Positions 26,601 through 34,369 of a DNA stretch of 64,000 nt are shown piece by piece; within the stretch, counting starts at the first letter, position 1; every line of letters starts with the position of its first letter. The translations under genes were made by a program, and so were the position numbers. The stretch spans positions 60,391 to 124,390 of the forward strand of contig JBCAXE010000005.1 in the NCBI GenBank assembly GCA_038534195.1, written 5' to 3'. The notes under the pieces were generated by a model. The model was not told the DNA's origin and did not search any database. It was given only the letters and a program-made list of their open reading frames with translations. This DNA is from JAJFFW01 sp038534195. GTDB lineage: Bacteria > Pseudomonadota > Alphaproteobacteria > Caulobacterales > Parvularculaceae.

Positions 26601-27400
26601 GCGCCGGCGGCAGCGTCGCCCACCTTGAGAAAGCTGATCAAGCCGGAGCTCTTGCCGCCTCCAGACAAGGGTTCGTTTGCGCCGCGGATGTTGGAGAAGT
26701 TCGTGCCTGATCCTGATCCATATTTGAAAAGCAAGGCTTCGCGCCGCCACAAATCCATGATGCCGCCGTCGCCGACGAGCGTGTCGTCTACGGATTGAAT
26801 GAAACAGGCGTGCGGTTGCGGACGTTCGTAAGCGCTGTCGGATTCCGTTACCTGATCCGTGTCCGGGTCCACGTAATAATGACCCTGTCCGTCGCCTTCG
26901 ATGCCATAGGCCCAGTGGAGGCCGGTGTTGAACCATTGCGGCGAGTTCGGCGCGCCGATCTGCGCGGCGAGCATGAATTGCATCTCGTCGAGATAGGCCT
27001 GCGCGGCCGCCTCGTCGTCAAAGTAACCGGCTTTCCATCCCCAATAGGCCCACGCGCCGACGATGCGGTGAAAGACCTGCTTGGCGCTCGTCTCCGGCCC
27101 GTATCTTTTTTCAGCGGGCAGTTTCGCGAGCGCCGCCACATCAGGCATTGACCGCTGCAGGAAGGCGGGCACGCCTTTTTCCGAGACCTTTTTCGTCGCC
27201 GCCGGCACCCCGGTCTTGCGCAAATATTTTTGCGCCAGGATGTCCACCGCCGTCTGGCTCCAGGCGCGGGGGGCTTCCACGTCGCGCATCTCAAAAAGCG
27301 TCTCGCCGGCGAAGGAGCGGATTTCGCTGTCCGCGCGCTTGAAACGAAACGCCTGATAGGGCGCGCCGGGTTTTTTCGTATAATAGCGGTCTATGCGCAT
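23681..27400 (-). CDS. nrdJ: Adenosylcobalamin-dependent (class II) ribonucleoside-diphosphate reductase
   Basis: 1239 residues. It makes deoxyribonucleotides using B12 as radical source, independent of oxygen. The N-terminal half holds the substrate region (GSGSGTNFSNIRG, NPCSEYMFLDDTACNLASLNL), followed by the barrel and the GTIGLVMDCDTTGIEPD loop. A conserved C-terminal domain ends in a zinc-ribbon with four CxxC cysteines plus a terminal Cys (CPDCGQF ... CLRCDSCGASTGC), typical of the long alphaproteobacterial NrdJ. The start MRIDRYYTKKP fits family N-termini. It is monocistronic. No cobalamin riboswitch was recognised in the 200 bases upstream. Classes Ia, Ib and III are not in the window. 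Confidence 0.95.
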   Translation of the reverse strand: MRIDRYYTKKPGAPYQAFRFKRADSEIRSFAGETLFEMRDVEAPRAWSQTAVDILAQKYLRKTGVPAATKKVSEKGVPAFLQRSMPDVAALAKLPAEKRYGPETSAKQVFHRIVGAWAYWGWKAGYFDDEAAAQAYLDEMQFMLAAQIGAPNSPQWFNTGLHWAYGIEGDGQGHYYVDPDTDQVTESDSAYERPQPHACFIQSVDDTLVGDGGIMDLWRREALLFKYGSGSGTNFSNIRGANEPLSGGGKSSGLISFLKVGDAAAGAVKSGGTTRRAAKMVVVDADHPDIEDFIRWKAIEEEKVAALVAGSKALGRHLPKVLSACWAIDGVERFNPKKNAALESAIAEAKKAFVPDASIQRTINFARQGFRKIDVPAYELDWDSEAYRTIAGQNANNSVRVTDAFLRAVAEDKSWDLNGRVDGAPVKTLKARELWEAICESAWLCADPGLQYHSTINAWHTCPEDGDIRASNPCSEYMFLDDTACNLASLNLLKFLTPKGFDVDAFEHACRLWTLSLEFSVVMAQFPSAAIARKSYDYRTLGLGFANLGGLVMSAGLAYDSDEARAAAAAVSSLLSGAAYRASAEMASAVGPFPAFAKNKPAMLRVMRNHRRAALGDDADAFEDLDVQPVRLDASACPWPALAARAAQIWNEAYELGAINGFRNAQVSAIAPTGTIGLVMDCDTTGIEPDFALVKFKKLAGGGQFKIINRAVPAALKALGYSPDEIEDITDYAVGRGTLDGAPGVNLDALRAEGFDNRHIKALEERLKTSFDITYAFTPQALGEDFCTNVLGFDQAQLSQSGYGILRDIGFGDEEIHAANLYCCGAMTLEGAPHLKEEHLPVFDCATPCGRIGTRALSVEAHLEMMAAAQPFISGAISKTVNMPAQASIADCANAYMKAWRLGLKAIALYRDGSKLSQPLASAFLADEDADETLADELAAASETDKSKIVAERIVERIIERTPGRRRLPDRRKGYIQKAIVGGHKVYLHTGEFDDGELGEVFIDMHKEGAAFRSLMNNFAIAVSLGLQYGVPLEEFVDAYVFTRFDPSGPVQGNDQIKHATSILDYIFRELAISYLGRGDLAHMDPQESAVDAIGHGVEGEKAQADAAKLISKGFSRSTVTDNLVVLRGGDFDRLRKDADNAGNDDRSTDDAIDVAAEDIDAEDMAPPPPEIEAQIAKLAEAVQQKAAPGSLAEPGGAQRQAKIKGYEGDACPDCGQFTLVRNGACLRCDSCGASTGCS

Positions 27401-27600
27401 CTGGGTCAGCCGATCTGATTGGATGATCGTTATTCTAGGGGCGAATCACCCCGTTCTCAACGATTCGTCAAACTGCGCAAGATCGCGCTTGTTGCGGCGC
27501 ATTTCCTTGCCCATAAGCGCTATGGACTAGGGGTGCGGCGGGCGCCATATTCCGGCCAACGAAAACAGATAAATTCTGGAAAACACTGGATAAACGCTCG

Positions 27601-28002
27601 ATGTTTGAACGTATTTTCACCTGGTGGAACGGGTCCACTTTCGGCACGTCTTTTACGCTGTTTCGCCGCGGGGCGGAGCTTGTGGGCGAAGACGAGCAGG
27701 GCAACCGCTATTTCCAGGAGCGCAACCCAAGCGGCGCAAGCGGGCGCAAGCGGCGATGGGTCGTTTATCACGGCATTGCGGAGGCCTCGCGCGTTCCCTC
27801 CGATTGGCACGGGTGGCTGCATCACACCTTTGAAGAACCGCCGACCAGCGCGCCGCTTAAGCGTCACGGCTGGGAAAAGGACCATCTGCCCAATATGACG
27901 GGCACGCCGCTCGCCTATCATCCAGACGGCAGTCTTGTGGGCTCAGATGACCCTGATAAGCTTGTGAAGGATTACGAGGCCTGGGCGCCTGAAGAGGCGT
28001 AG
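27601..28002 (+). CDS. NDUFA12 family accessory subunit of complex I (B17.2 homologue)
   Basis: 133 residues; soluble peripheral subunit shared by alphaproteobacterial and mitochondrial NADH:ubiquinone oxidoreductase. Landmarks are an early TLFRRGAELVGEDEQGNRYF, then RRWVVYHG, ASRVPSDWHGWLHH and the C-terminal PPTSAPLKRHGWEKDHLPN. It opens the conserved block NDUFA12 - mlaD - DUF2155, 19 kb from nuoH-N. Upstream (27419-27600) only a small GGGG/CCCC hairpin is visible. Confidence 0.93.
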   Translation: MFERIFTWWNGSTFGTSFTLFRRGAELVGEDEQGNRYFQERNPSGASGRKRRWVVYHGIAEASRVPSDWHGWLHHTFEEPPTSAPLKRHGWEKDHLPNMTGTPLAYHPDGSLVGSDDPDKLVKDYEAWAPEEA

Positions 28003-28018
28003 CGTCAAGGGGATTCAA

Positions 28019-28525
28019 ATGAGCCGCGCAGGGATATTCGAAACGCTGGTGGGTGTTGTCGTTGTGGCGGTCGCCGCCGCATTTCTCTACTACGCTTACA
28101 CTGTCAGCGGGCGCGACATTGATCGCGGCGGATATCAGATTAGCGCGGTCTTCGGCAAAGCTGACGGCGTATCGGTCGGATCGGACGTTCGTATCGCCGG
28201 CGTCAAAATCGGTACTGTCGCGGGGAATGACCTCAACATCGACACCTATGAAGCAAACGTCAGATTAGCCATCGCAGACGGCGTTCCGATCCCGGAGGAT
28301 TCGATCGCAAAGATCGTCTCGGACGGCCTTTTGGGCGGGGCCCACGTGGCGATCGAGCCTGGCGCGTCGGAGGAATTTTTGCGCGAGGGCGAGGCGATCA
28401 CCATCACGCGCGGCTCGGTCGATCTGCTTGGTCTCGCTGTCCAGGCGTTCACCAACAACGCGTCCGGCGGCGACAACGCCGAAAGCCAGAACGGGGCCGA
28501 GCCTGACCCGCTGGGAGATTTGTAG
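28019..28525 (+). CDS. mlaD: MlaD-type MCE lipid transport protein
   Basis: 168 residues: one N-terminal membrane anchor (about 9-29) and one MCE domain (about 38-120, including GVSVGSDVRIAGVKIG and LLGGAHVAIEPG), ending in an acidic tail. It is the compact E. coli-like form, unlike the longer MCE protein at 9655. In this lineage it occurs apart from mlaEF, so it may partner the MlaE/F encoded at 7700-9654 or another set. ATG follows AAGGGG. The next gene starts directly after its stop. Confidence 0.9.
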   Translation: MSRAGIFETLVGVVVVAVAAAFLYYAYTVSGRDIDRGGYQISAVFGKADGVSVGSDVRIAGVKIGTVAGNDLNIDTYEANVRLAIADGVPIPEDSIAKIVSDGLLGGAHVAIEPGASEEFLREGEAITITRGSVDLLGLAVQAFTNNASGGDNAESQNGAEPDPLGDL

Positions 28526-29128
28526 ATGAAACGTTCTTTGTTTTTTACCACCGCAATAGTCGCTGGCGCGCTGCACTCCGCCTCGCCGGCCTCGGCCCAG
28601 AAAGAAGAAAGCGAGCTCGATCGTCTGTCGCGGTCGGCTGACGACCCTTTTCTGGAACTGACGGAAAAAAATGACGTTACGCCGGTGTCTGTCACTGTCC
28701 GGGCGCTGAACAAGATTACGGCGCGATATACTGACATCGAAGCGCCCATCGCTGAAATCGTTGAATTCGGCACGTTGGAAATCGTCCCGCGCTTTTGCGA
28801 CAAACGCCCGCCAGAAGAGTTTCCGGAAACATCGGCGTTTCTTCAGATTTATGATCGCGGCCTGGAGCCGTCCGAGCCCGCCGAGGCGGACGCGGCGCCG
28901 GGTGATAACGGCGGTTTGGAAGTCGAACCCGCGTCCGATCCTGCGCTTGAAACCGCGGCTGCGCCAGCGGCTGAGTTGTTTGCAGTGGATACGCTTGGCG
29001 ATCTCTCCGCGGCTGAAAAAATATTCAGCGGCTGGATGTTTGCTTCAAGCCCCGCGCTAAATCCGCTGGAACACCCTGTCTATGACGTCTGGGTGATCGA
29101 CTGCAAAACAGTCCCAGCCGACAAGTAA
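28526..29128 (+). CDS. Exported DUF2155-domain protein
   Basis: 200 residues with a signal peptide (basic start MKRSLFF, Ala cleavage near ASA). The DUF2155 domain covers most of the rest: TARYTDIEAPIAEIVEFGTLEI, a CDKRPPEEFPETSAF block with a cysteine, then SGWMFASSPALNPLEHPVYDVWVIDC with a second conserved cysteine. An acidic Ala/Pro insertion (about 113-152) splits the domain. Function unknown; its constant link to NDUFA12 and mlaD hints at an envelope role. Its last 49 bases overlap the convergent aat gene. Confidence 0.85.
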   Translation: MKRSLFFTTAIVAGALHSASPASAQKEESELDRLSRSADDPFLELTEKNDVTPVSVTVRALNKITARYTDIEAPIAEIVEFGTLEIVPRFCDKRPPEEFPETSAFLQIYDRGLEPSEPAEADAAPGDNGGLEVEPASDPALETAAAPAAELFAVDTLGDLSAAEKIFSGWMFASSPALNPLEHPVYDVWVIDCKTVPADK

Positions 29129-29745
29129 GGGCCCGCCTTCAGGAAATCAGCGGGGTCGTTGAGATGCGCGGCGAGCAGCGTCTGGTAATCCGCGTTCGGC
29201 ATTTCCTTGACGCCAAATTGCGCCAGGTGCGCGCTGAAGAATTGCGTATCCAGGACCGCAAAGCCACCGATCTTCAGGCGCGCGATTAAATAGAGCAGGG
29301 CGATTTTGCTGGCGTTGTCCTCGCGCGAGAACATGCTTTCGCCACAAAAGACGCCGCCGAGCGCGACCCCGTACAGACCGCCGACCAAACGCCCGTCGCG
29401 GAAACACTCCACCGTATGCACAACGCCGAGCTCATGCAGCATCGTATAAACATCAATGATGGCGTCGTTGATCCATGTCTCGCGGCGGCCTGGCGCTGCA
29501 GCGGCGCAGGCGGCGATCACATCGGAAAAGCAGGTGTTAATTCTGACGTCAAACGGTTCGCGCTTTAAAAGCCTCAACAGCTTCTTTGGAGCGCGCGCGT
29601 CTTCGAGCGGCAGGACGCCGCGATCGTCAGGCAACACCCAGACCGCGTGCGCGTCTTCGCGATGCTGCGCCATGGGGAAGTAACCGAGCGTGTAAGCCTG
29701 TAGTAACTCGCCGGGGTCAATTGCATATACTGAATCACGCGCCAT
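29080..29745 (-). CDS. aat: Leucyl/phenylalanyl-tRNA--protein transferase
   Basis: 221 residues, normal Aat length. It transfers Leu or Phe from tRNA to N-terminal Arg or Lys of proteins, marking them for the ClpS/ClpAP N-degron route. The family N-terminal motif YTLGYFPMAQ is followed by HAVWVLPDDRGVLPLE, the central ETWINDAIIDVYTMLHELGVVHTVE, then GGLYGVALGGVFCGESMFS and DTQFFSAHLAQFG. It lies upstream of nothing on its strand; accC is transcribed towards it 51 bases before its start. The 3' end overlaps the DUF2155 gene. Confidence 0.92.
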   Translation of the reverse strand: MARDSVYAIDPGELLQAYTLGYFPMAQHREDAHAVWVLPDDRGVLPLEDARAPKKLLRLLKREPFDVRINTCFSDVIAACAAAAPGRRETWINDAIIDVYTMLHELGVVHTVECFRDGRLVGGLYGVALGGVFCGESMFSREDNASKIALLYLIARLKIGGFAVLDTQFFSAHLAQFGVKEMPNADYQTLLAAHLNDPADFLKAGPYLSAGTVLQSITQTS

Positions 29746-29795
29746 GAGGTATTATCGGCTAACCCGTTCGCGCGTGCAAATGCTGGAAATTGGCG

Positions 29796-31139
29796 TCAGG
29801 CGGCTCCTTCGAGCCACTCCTCAAGCCAGTGGATATGGTAATCGCCGGATTGAAACGCCGGTTCTTCGATCAGGTCGATGAAAAGCGGAATTGTGGTCTC
29901 GACGCCGGACAACGCCATTTCGCTCAACGCTCGGCGCAGACGCGCAATGCAGTGGCGGCGATCATCGCCGAACACGATCAGCTTGCCGATCATTGAGTCG
30001 TAATAAGGTGGAATTTTGTAGCCCGTGTAGATCGCGCTGTCGAAGCGAACGCCCGGCCCGCCGGCCGCATGGAAATACGTAATCTCGCCGGGCGAGGGCC
30101 GGAACGTTTTCGGGTCTTCGGCGTTAATCCGGCATTCGATGGCGTGTCCTTTGAAGGTGACGTCGCTCTGTGAAAAGCTCAAGGGATTGCCAACGGCGAT
30201 ACTGATCTGTTCGCGCACAATATCGATCCGCGTCACTTGTTCAGTGATGGGATGCTCCACCTGAAGACGCGTGTTCATTTCGATGAAATAGAATTTCCCG
30301 TCCTCGTAGAGAAATTCGATGGTGCCCGCGCCGAGATAGCCAAGTTTCGCGATCGCGGTGCTGGCGATCTCGCCTATCTCTTTTCGTTCGGCGTCAGTCA
30401 GGACCGGCGACAGCGCTTCTTCCAAAACTTTTTGATTGCGCCGCTGTAGCGAGCAATCGCGCTCGCCGAGCTGCACCACGTTCCCGTGGCTGTCCGCCAA
30501 AATCTGGATTTCAATGTGACGCGGCTTGCACAAATATTTTTCAAGGTAAACGGTGTCGTCGCCGAACGCAGCTGCGGATTCCGCGCGGGCCGTCGAATAG
30601 GCCTCGCCGAACGCCACCGCATTCTCAGCGAGCTTCATGCCCCGTCCGCCGCCGCCGGACGCCGCCTTGACGAGGACCGGGTATCCGATCTCATCGGCGG
30701 CCTGGCGCGCCTCGTCGAGCGTGTCGAGGCCGCCTTTTGAGCCTGGCACGAGCGGAATGCCCGCATTGCCGACCGCATTCTTGGCGGCGATCTTGTCGCC
30801 CATGATGCGAATATGCTCCGCATCCGGCCCAATGAAGGTGATGTTGTGCGCTTTTACAATCTCCGCAAAGCGGGCATTTTCCGACAAGAAACCATATCCC
30901 GGATGGATTGCGTCGGCGCCGGTTATCTCCGCGGCGGAGATAATCGCGGGAATGTTCAGATAGCTGTCCTTCGGCGACGGTCCGCCAATGCAGACGCTTT
31001 CGTCGGCGAGACGCACATGCATGGCGTTGCTGTCCGCAGTGGAATGTACGGCGACCGTCGAAATGCCTAATTCTTTGCAAGCCCGGTGGATGCGCAGGGC
31101 GATCTCGCCGCGATTGGCGATCAGGACTTTTTCAAACAT
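29796..31139 (-). CDS. accC: Acetyl-CoA carboxylase, biotin carboxylase subunit
   Basis: 447 residues. It carboxylates the biotin on BCCP using ATP and bicarbonate, the first half of malonyl-CoA formation. It shows the N-terminal KVLIANRGEIALRI, the ATP-grasp glycine loop KAASGGGGRGMK, IEFLYEDGKFYFIEMNTRLQ with metal-binding glutamates and catalytic segment, and the end motif ETTIPLF. It is downstream of accB in an aroQ-accB-accC operon on the minus strand, 28 bases after accB. Confidence 0.96.
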   Translation of the reverse strand: MFEKVLIANRGEIALRIHRACKELGISTVAVHSTADSNAMHVRLADESVCIGGPSPKDSYLNIPAIISAAEITGADAIHPGYGFLSENARFAEIVKAHNITFIGPDAEHIRIMGDKIAAKNAVGNAGIPLVPGSKGGLDTLDEARQAADEIGYPVLVKAASGGGGRGMKLAENAVAFGEAYSTARAESAAAFGDDTVYLEKYLCKPRHIEIQILADSHGNVVQLGERDCSLQRRNQKVLEEALSPVLTDAERKEIGEIASTAIAKLGYLGAGTIEFLYEDGKFYFIEMNTRLQVEHPITEQVTRIDIVREQISIAVGNPLSFSQSDVTFKGHAIECRINAEDPKTFRPSPGEITYFHAAGGPGVRFDSAIYTGYKIPPYYDSMIGKLIVFGDDRRHCIARLRRALSEMALSGVETTIPLFIDLIEEPAFQSGDYHIHWLEEWLEGAA

Positions 31140-31167
31140 CGTACGGTCCGTTCGTTTGCGGAATACT

Positions 31168-31638
31168 CTATTCGATGATCAACAGGGCTTCGCCATATTC
31201 AACCGGCTGCGCGTCCTGAACGAGGATCTCTTTTACAACGCCGCCGCGCGGCGACGCGATCGGGTTCATCGTCTTCATGGCTTCGACGATCATAAGCGTC
31301 TGCCCTTCGGACACCTGGTCGCCGACTTTCACGAATGCATCCGAGCCCGGCGACGGTGAGAGATAAGCGGTGCCGACCATGGGCGAGGGAATGGCGCCCG
31401 GATGGTTGGCGGGGCTCGGTGCGCTGGCGGGCTCTACGACTGGCGCAGGGGCCGCCGGAGCGGGCGCCGGCGCAACGGCCGCAGCGGCGATCGCTGGCGC
31501 ATTCGTACGCGCAACGCGTAACCGCATGCCGCCTTTTTCAAGTTCGATTTCTGATAGTCCCGTCTCGTCCAGAATACCGGCGAGTTCCCGGATCCACGCC
31601 GCTTCGATCTCTTTTGAATCGTTCTTTTTGTCAGCCAT
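31168..31638 (-). CDS. accB: Acetyl-CoA carboxylase biotin carboxyl carrier protein (BCCP)
   Basis: 156 residues from the ATG at 31638 (MADKKNDSK); the frame runs 30 codons further upstream without support. The N-terminal helical domain (5-45) is followed by an Ala/Pro linker (50-80) and the biotinyl domain, with biotinylated Lys122 in EAMKTMN. The target of BirA encoded at 54946. It is cotranscribed with aroQ (28 bases upstream) and accC. Confidence 0.95.
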   Translation of the reverse strand: MADKKNDSKEIEAAWIRELAGILDETGLSEIELEKGGMRLRVARTNAPAIAAAAVAPAPAPAAPAPVVEPASAPSPANHPGAIPSPMVGTAYLSPSPGSDAFVKVGDQVSEGQTLMIVEAMKTMNPIASPRGGVVKEILVQDAQPVEYGEALLIIE

Positions 31639-31666
31639 AATCTGGTCCGTACTATGCTTACGTCGT

Positions 31667-32113
31667 TTATTGTTTGTCGATGAGCCGCTTGATGGCGTCA
31701 AGCGCCAACACATAACCGTCCGCGCCAAATCCGCACAAAACGCCTGAAACTGCAGCGCTTACATAGGAGTGGCGTCTGAACGCCTCCCGCGTATGAACAT
31801 TTGACAGATGCATTTCGATTTTTGGGATCGAAATCGCCAGAAGCGCGTCCATCAGCGCAATCGAGGTGTGGGTGAAAGCGCCCGGATTGATGATGAGGCC
31901 GCGCGCTTTTGCGCTAGCTTCCTGGGTCCAATCCACCAATTCGCCTTCATGGTTCGATTGCCGGAAATCAATGGCGTATCCCAGATTTTGAGCCGCCGCG
32001 GCGCAGCGCTTTTCAATGTCTGCTAGCGTTTCCGAACCGTAGATGTGCGGCTCACGCGCGCCAAGGAGGTTGAGGTTCGGACCATTAAGGATGTAGACGA
32101 TCGGATCAGTCAT
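31667..32113 (-). CDS. aroQ: Type II 3-dehydroquinate dehydratase
   Basis: 148 residues from the ATG at 32113 (MTDPIVYILNGPNLN). A 10-residue upstream extension to 32143 lacks support. It dehydrates 3-dehydroquinate in the shikimate pathway and forms a dodecamer. Motifs are NGPNLNLLG, the catalytic tyrosine in REPHIYGSE, NPGAFTHTSIAL, and the histidine in NVHTREAFRRHSYVS. It is the first gene of the aroQ-accB-accC operon, divergent from thiS with ~90 bases between starts. Confidence 0.95.
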   Translation of the reverse strand: MTDPIVYILNGPNLNLLGAREPHIYGSETLADIEKRCAAAAQNLGYAIDFRQSNHEGELVDWTQEASAKARGLIINPGAFTHTSIALMDALLAISIPKIEMHLSNVHTREAFRRHSYVSAAVSGVLCGFGADGYVLALDAIKRLIDKQ

Positions 32114-32204
32114 GGATATTTCACTTCGCCGGTTGCGCGCCATTCAAAGCGCCCTCATATACGGCTTGAATAATTTTCCGTGCAATATGAAGGCGGTAGC
32201 GGAT

Positions 32205-32405
32205 ATGCGCATTACTGTAAACGGCGAGGGTAAAGAATTTAGCGCGCCCCTGGCGGTTTCGGCCTTGCTTGCTGAACTAGGGCTGGAGCCGCGGAAAATC
32301 GCAGTGGAACGCAATCTCGCCATTGTGCCTAAATCTCTCTTTGAGGAGACGCTTTTGTTCGATGGCGATCAGATTGAAATCGTACAGTTCGTAGGGGGCG
32401 GTTGA
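32205..32405 (+). CDS. thiS: Sulfur carrier protein ThiS
   Basis: 66 residues from the ATG at 32205, with AAGGCGG 9 bases upstream. Longer frames to 32112 overlap the aroQ promoter. It has a ubiquitin-like fold with VNGEGKEF, VSALLAELGL, VAVERN-type core (IAVERNLAIVPKS) and the required C-terminal glycine tail (QFVGGG). The terminal thiocarboxylate donates sulfur to the thiazole ring made by ThiG, whose gene starts 4 bases later. Confidence 0.93.
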   Translation: MRITVNGEGKEFSAPLAVSALLAELGLEPRKIAVERNLAIVPKSLFEETLLFDGDQIEIVQFVGGG

Positions 32406-32408
32406 GCG

Positions 32409-33194
32409 GTGAGCGAACAGCGCGAATCCGATTTTCTCGAAGTAGCCGGGCGGCGTTTGACGTCGCGCCTGATTATCGGCACCGGGAAATATAAAACCTA
32501 CGAGGAGAATGCGCGCGCGGCCGACGCCGCAGGCGCGGAAATGGTCACTGTGGCCGTGCGCCGGGTCAATCTCACAGACAAAGACCAGCCGATGCTGGTC
32601 GATTATCTTGACCCTGAAAAATATATCTACCTTCCGAACACGGCCGGATGTTTCACCGCTGAAGACGCAATCCGGACGTTGCGGTTGGCGCGGGAAGCCG
32701 GCGGCTGGGAACTGGTGAAGCTGGAAGTCCTCGCTGACCAGAAAACGCTTTATCCGGACATGGCGGAAACGCTACGCGCAGCGAAGCTTCTGATCGATGA
32801 CGGGTTTCAGGTGATGGTCTATTGTTCGGACGATCCCGTTTATGCGCGTAAACTTGAGGACGCGGGATGTTGCGCGATCATGCCGCTCGGATCGCTCATC
32901 GGTTCCGGGCTTGGCGTCATGAACCCGGTCAATATCCGGCTGATTGTAGAACAGTCTTCGGTGCCTGTGATCGTCGACGCCGGCGTCGGCACGGCGTCCG
33001 ACGCCGCCGTGGCGATGGAGCTCGGCTGCGACGGCGTCCTCATGAACACGGCGATCGCCGAAGCGCGCGATCCGATCCTGATGGCGAGCGCGATGCGCCA
33101 CGCCGTCATTGCAGGCCGCGAGGCCTATCTGGCCGGGCGCATGGCGAAGAAACGCTACGCCGACCCCTCGTCGCCGCTCGCAGGCTTGATCTGA
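32409..33194 (+). CDS. thiG: Thiazole synthase ThiG
   Basis: 261 residues, TIM-barrel. It condenses 1-deoxyxylulose 5-phosphate, dehydroglycine (from ThiO) and ThiS-COSH sulfur into the thiamine thiazole. Landmarks are RLIIGTGKY, the Schiff-base Lys104 in LVKLEV, AIMPLGSLIGSGLGVMNP, and the phosphate site VDAGVGTASDAAVAMELGCDGVLMNTAIA. GTG start. No thiF, thiE or TPP riboswitch was recognised alongside. Confidence 0.95.
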   Translation: MSEQRESDFLEVAGRRLTSRLIIGTGKYKTYEENARAADAAGAEMVTVAVRRVNLTDKDQPMLVDYLDPEKYIYLPNTAGCFTAEDAIRTLRLAREAGGWELVKLEVLADQKTLYPDMAETLRAAKLLIDDGFQVMVYCSDDPVYARKLEDAGCCAIMPLGSLIGSGLGVMNPVNIRLIVEQSSVPVIVDAGVGTASDAAVAMELGCDGVLMNTAIAEARDPILMASAMRHAVIAGREAYLAGRMAKKRYADPSSPLAGLI

Positions 33195-33281
33195 GAGAGG
33201 TCTGGAAGCAAAGCCGCGCATGCGGCAATATAAGGCATTAACGGCCGTTGCGGCCGCCGTCTGAAGGACTACCTTCACTTC

Positions 33282-33650
33282 ATGGACACGAAAGCCTCAG
33301 TCGCCGAACGCCCATCTAACGACGCCGACGATACGGTCGCTGTCACGCCGGCGTCAGAATGCGTCGAGATGGCGGAAGTGCGCTACGAGATTGACCGTCT
33401 CGACCGGCTGCTCGTCGCTCTAATGGCCGAACGGCAAGGCTATATAGAGGCCGCGGGCCGCATTAAACAGCGCGCTGACGAGGTCCATTTGGACTGGCGC
33501 ATTGAGGATGTGGTGGCGAAAGTGCTGGCTTCCGCCGACCGGACGGGGCTCTCAAAACGAATCGCAGAGCCGGTTTGGCGCGAACTTATCGCCAGATGTA
33601 TCGATCATGAGCACAGAATCTGGGCCCGTGAGCATCTTGAGGAAAAATAG
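33282..33650 (+). CDS. Chorismate mutase (AroQ fold)
   Basis: 122 residues. After a ~28-residue acidic leader comes an all-helical AroQ-type chorismate mutase domain: VRYEIDRLDRLLVALMAERQGYIEAAGRIKQ, with the catalytic Arg and Lys on helix 1, then the VLASADRTGLSKRIAEPVWREL helix. It converts chorismate to prephenate for Phe and Tyr synthesis. It is a stand-alone domain, not fused to prephenate dehydratase or dehydrogenase. A strong terminator follows 43 bases after the stop. Confidence 0.9.
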   Translation: MDTKASVAERPSNDADDTVAVTPASECVEMAEVRYEIDRLDRLLVALMAERQGYIEAAGRIKQRADEVHLDWRIEDVVAKVLASADRTGLSKRIAEPVWRELIARCIDHEHRIWAREHLEEK

Positions 33651-33693
33651 CTTTTCCCAATAAAATCAACGGAATAGAGATTTTAAACCGCTG

Positions 33694-33718
33694 AAACCCC
33701 CATTTTCCGGGGGTTTTT
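33694..33718 (+). terminator. Rho-independent terminator after chorismate mutase
   Basis: AAACCCCC (33694-33701), loop ATTTTCC, then GGGGGTTTTT (33709-33718): an 8-base stem with a T-tract. It separates the thiS-thiG-chorismate mutase group from the HU gene. Confidence 0.9.
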
Positions 33719-33806
33719 CTTTGCGCGGGCCCTTTTTGGGGGCGATAATCAGCCTCGACCTTATGAAACAGGCCATCTCCCGATAATCAGCAGAAAGGGC
33801 GGAGGA

Positions 33807-34079
33807 ATGAACAAGAACGAATTTATCGACCGTGTGGCGGACGCTGCCGACATGAGCAAAGCGGAAGCGACACGCGCTGTAGACGCTGTCTTTGACTCGA
33901 TTACAGAGGCTTTGAAGAAAGGCGACGACGTCCGGCTGGTCGGTTTCGGCACATTTTCAGCCGCCCAGCGCAAGGCCCGCGATGGCCGCAATCCGCGCAC
34001 CGGAGAGACAATCAAGATCCCTGCGAGCATCCAGCCAAAATTTTCGGCGGGCAAGGGACTTAAAGACGCCCTCAACTAA
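33807..34079 (+). CDS. hup: HU family DNA-binding protein
   Basis: 90 residues, typical HU. It binds and bends DNA as a dimer in the nucleoid. Landmarks are MNKNEFIDRVADAADMSKAEATRAV, VRLVGFGTFS, and the DNA-binding arm RKARDGRNPRTGETIKIPA. A strong GGCGGAGG precedes the ATG. It is flanked on both sides by Rho-independent terminators, so it is monocistronic. Two 11-base direct repeats CGATAATCAGC (33743 and 33781) lie in its upstream region. Confidence 0.96.
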   Translation: MNKNEFIDRVADAADMSKAEATRAVDAVFDSITEALKKGDDVRLVGFGTFSAAQRKARDGRNPRTGETIKIPASIQPKFSAGKGLKDALN

Positions 34080-34097
34080 GCTGACTTAATTCAACAG

Positions 34098-34130
34098 GCC
34101 CGCTTGCGCCGCTGCGCGAGCGGGCTTTTT
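34098..34130 (+). terminator. Rho-independent terminator after hup
   Basis: GCCCGCTTGCGC, loop CGCT, GCGCGAGCGGGC, then TTTTT: a 12-base stem with one mismatch and a T-tract, 18 bases after the HU stop. Confidence 0.92.
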
Positions 34131-34210
34131 CATGCTCGCCTTTCAAATCGCGCTTGCCGGATTCCGTTCCACGGTGTAAGGCATGCGCCCCGCAGCCAAG
34201 GTTGCATTAA

Positions 34211-34286
34211 GGGCGGTTAGCTCAGCTGGTAGAGCATCTCGTTTACACCGAGAGGGTCGGCGGTTCGAACCCGTCACCGCCCACCA
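34211..34286 (+). tRNA. tRNA-Val (anticodon TAC)
   Basis: A 76-base cloverleaf with encoded CCA. Acceptor arms GGGCGGT (34211-34217) and ACCGCCC (34276-34282), discriminator A, CCA 34284-34286. The D-arm has AGCTCAGCTGGTAGAGC, the anticodon stem-loop is TCTCGTTTACACCGAGA with TAC as anticodon, and the T-loop is GGTTCGAACCC-like (CGGTTCGAACCCG). It reads GUA and other valine codons. No other tRNA was found in the window. Confidence 0.96.
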
Positions 34287-34369
34287 TCCACCTCACATCG
34301 TTACATTCATAATCAGACATGACTGTCAAAACTGCTCGTTGGTGGATTGCAGCGGCGGTATAAACCGGC

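Noticed and set aside
27401..27600. Cobalamin riboswitch ahead of nrdJ
   Set aside because: No B12-box-like sequence could be recognised on the minus strand upstream of nrdJ.
32113..32204. TPP riboswitch ahead of thiS
   Set aside because: The 91-base gap is too short and lacks the CTGAGA and ACCTGATC signatures.
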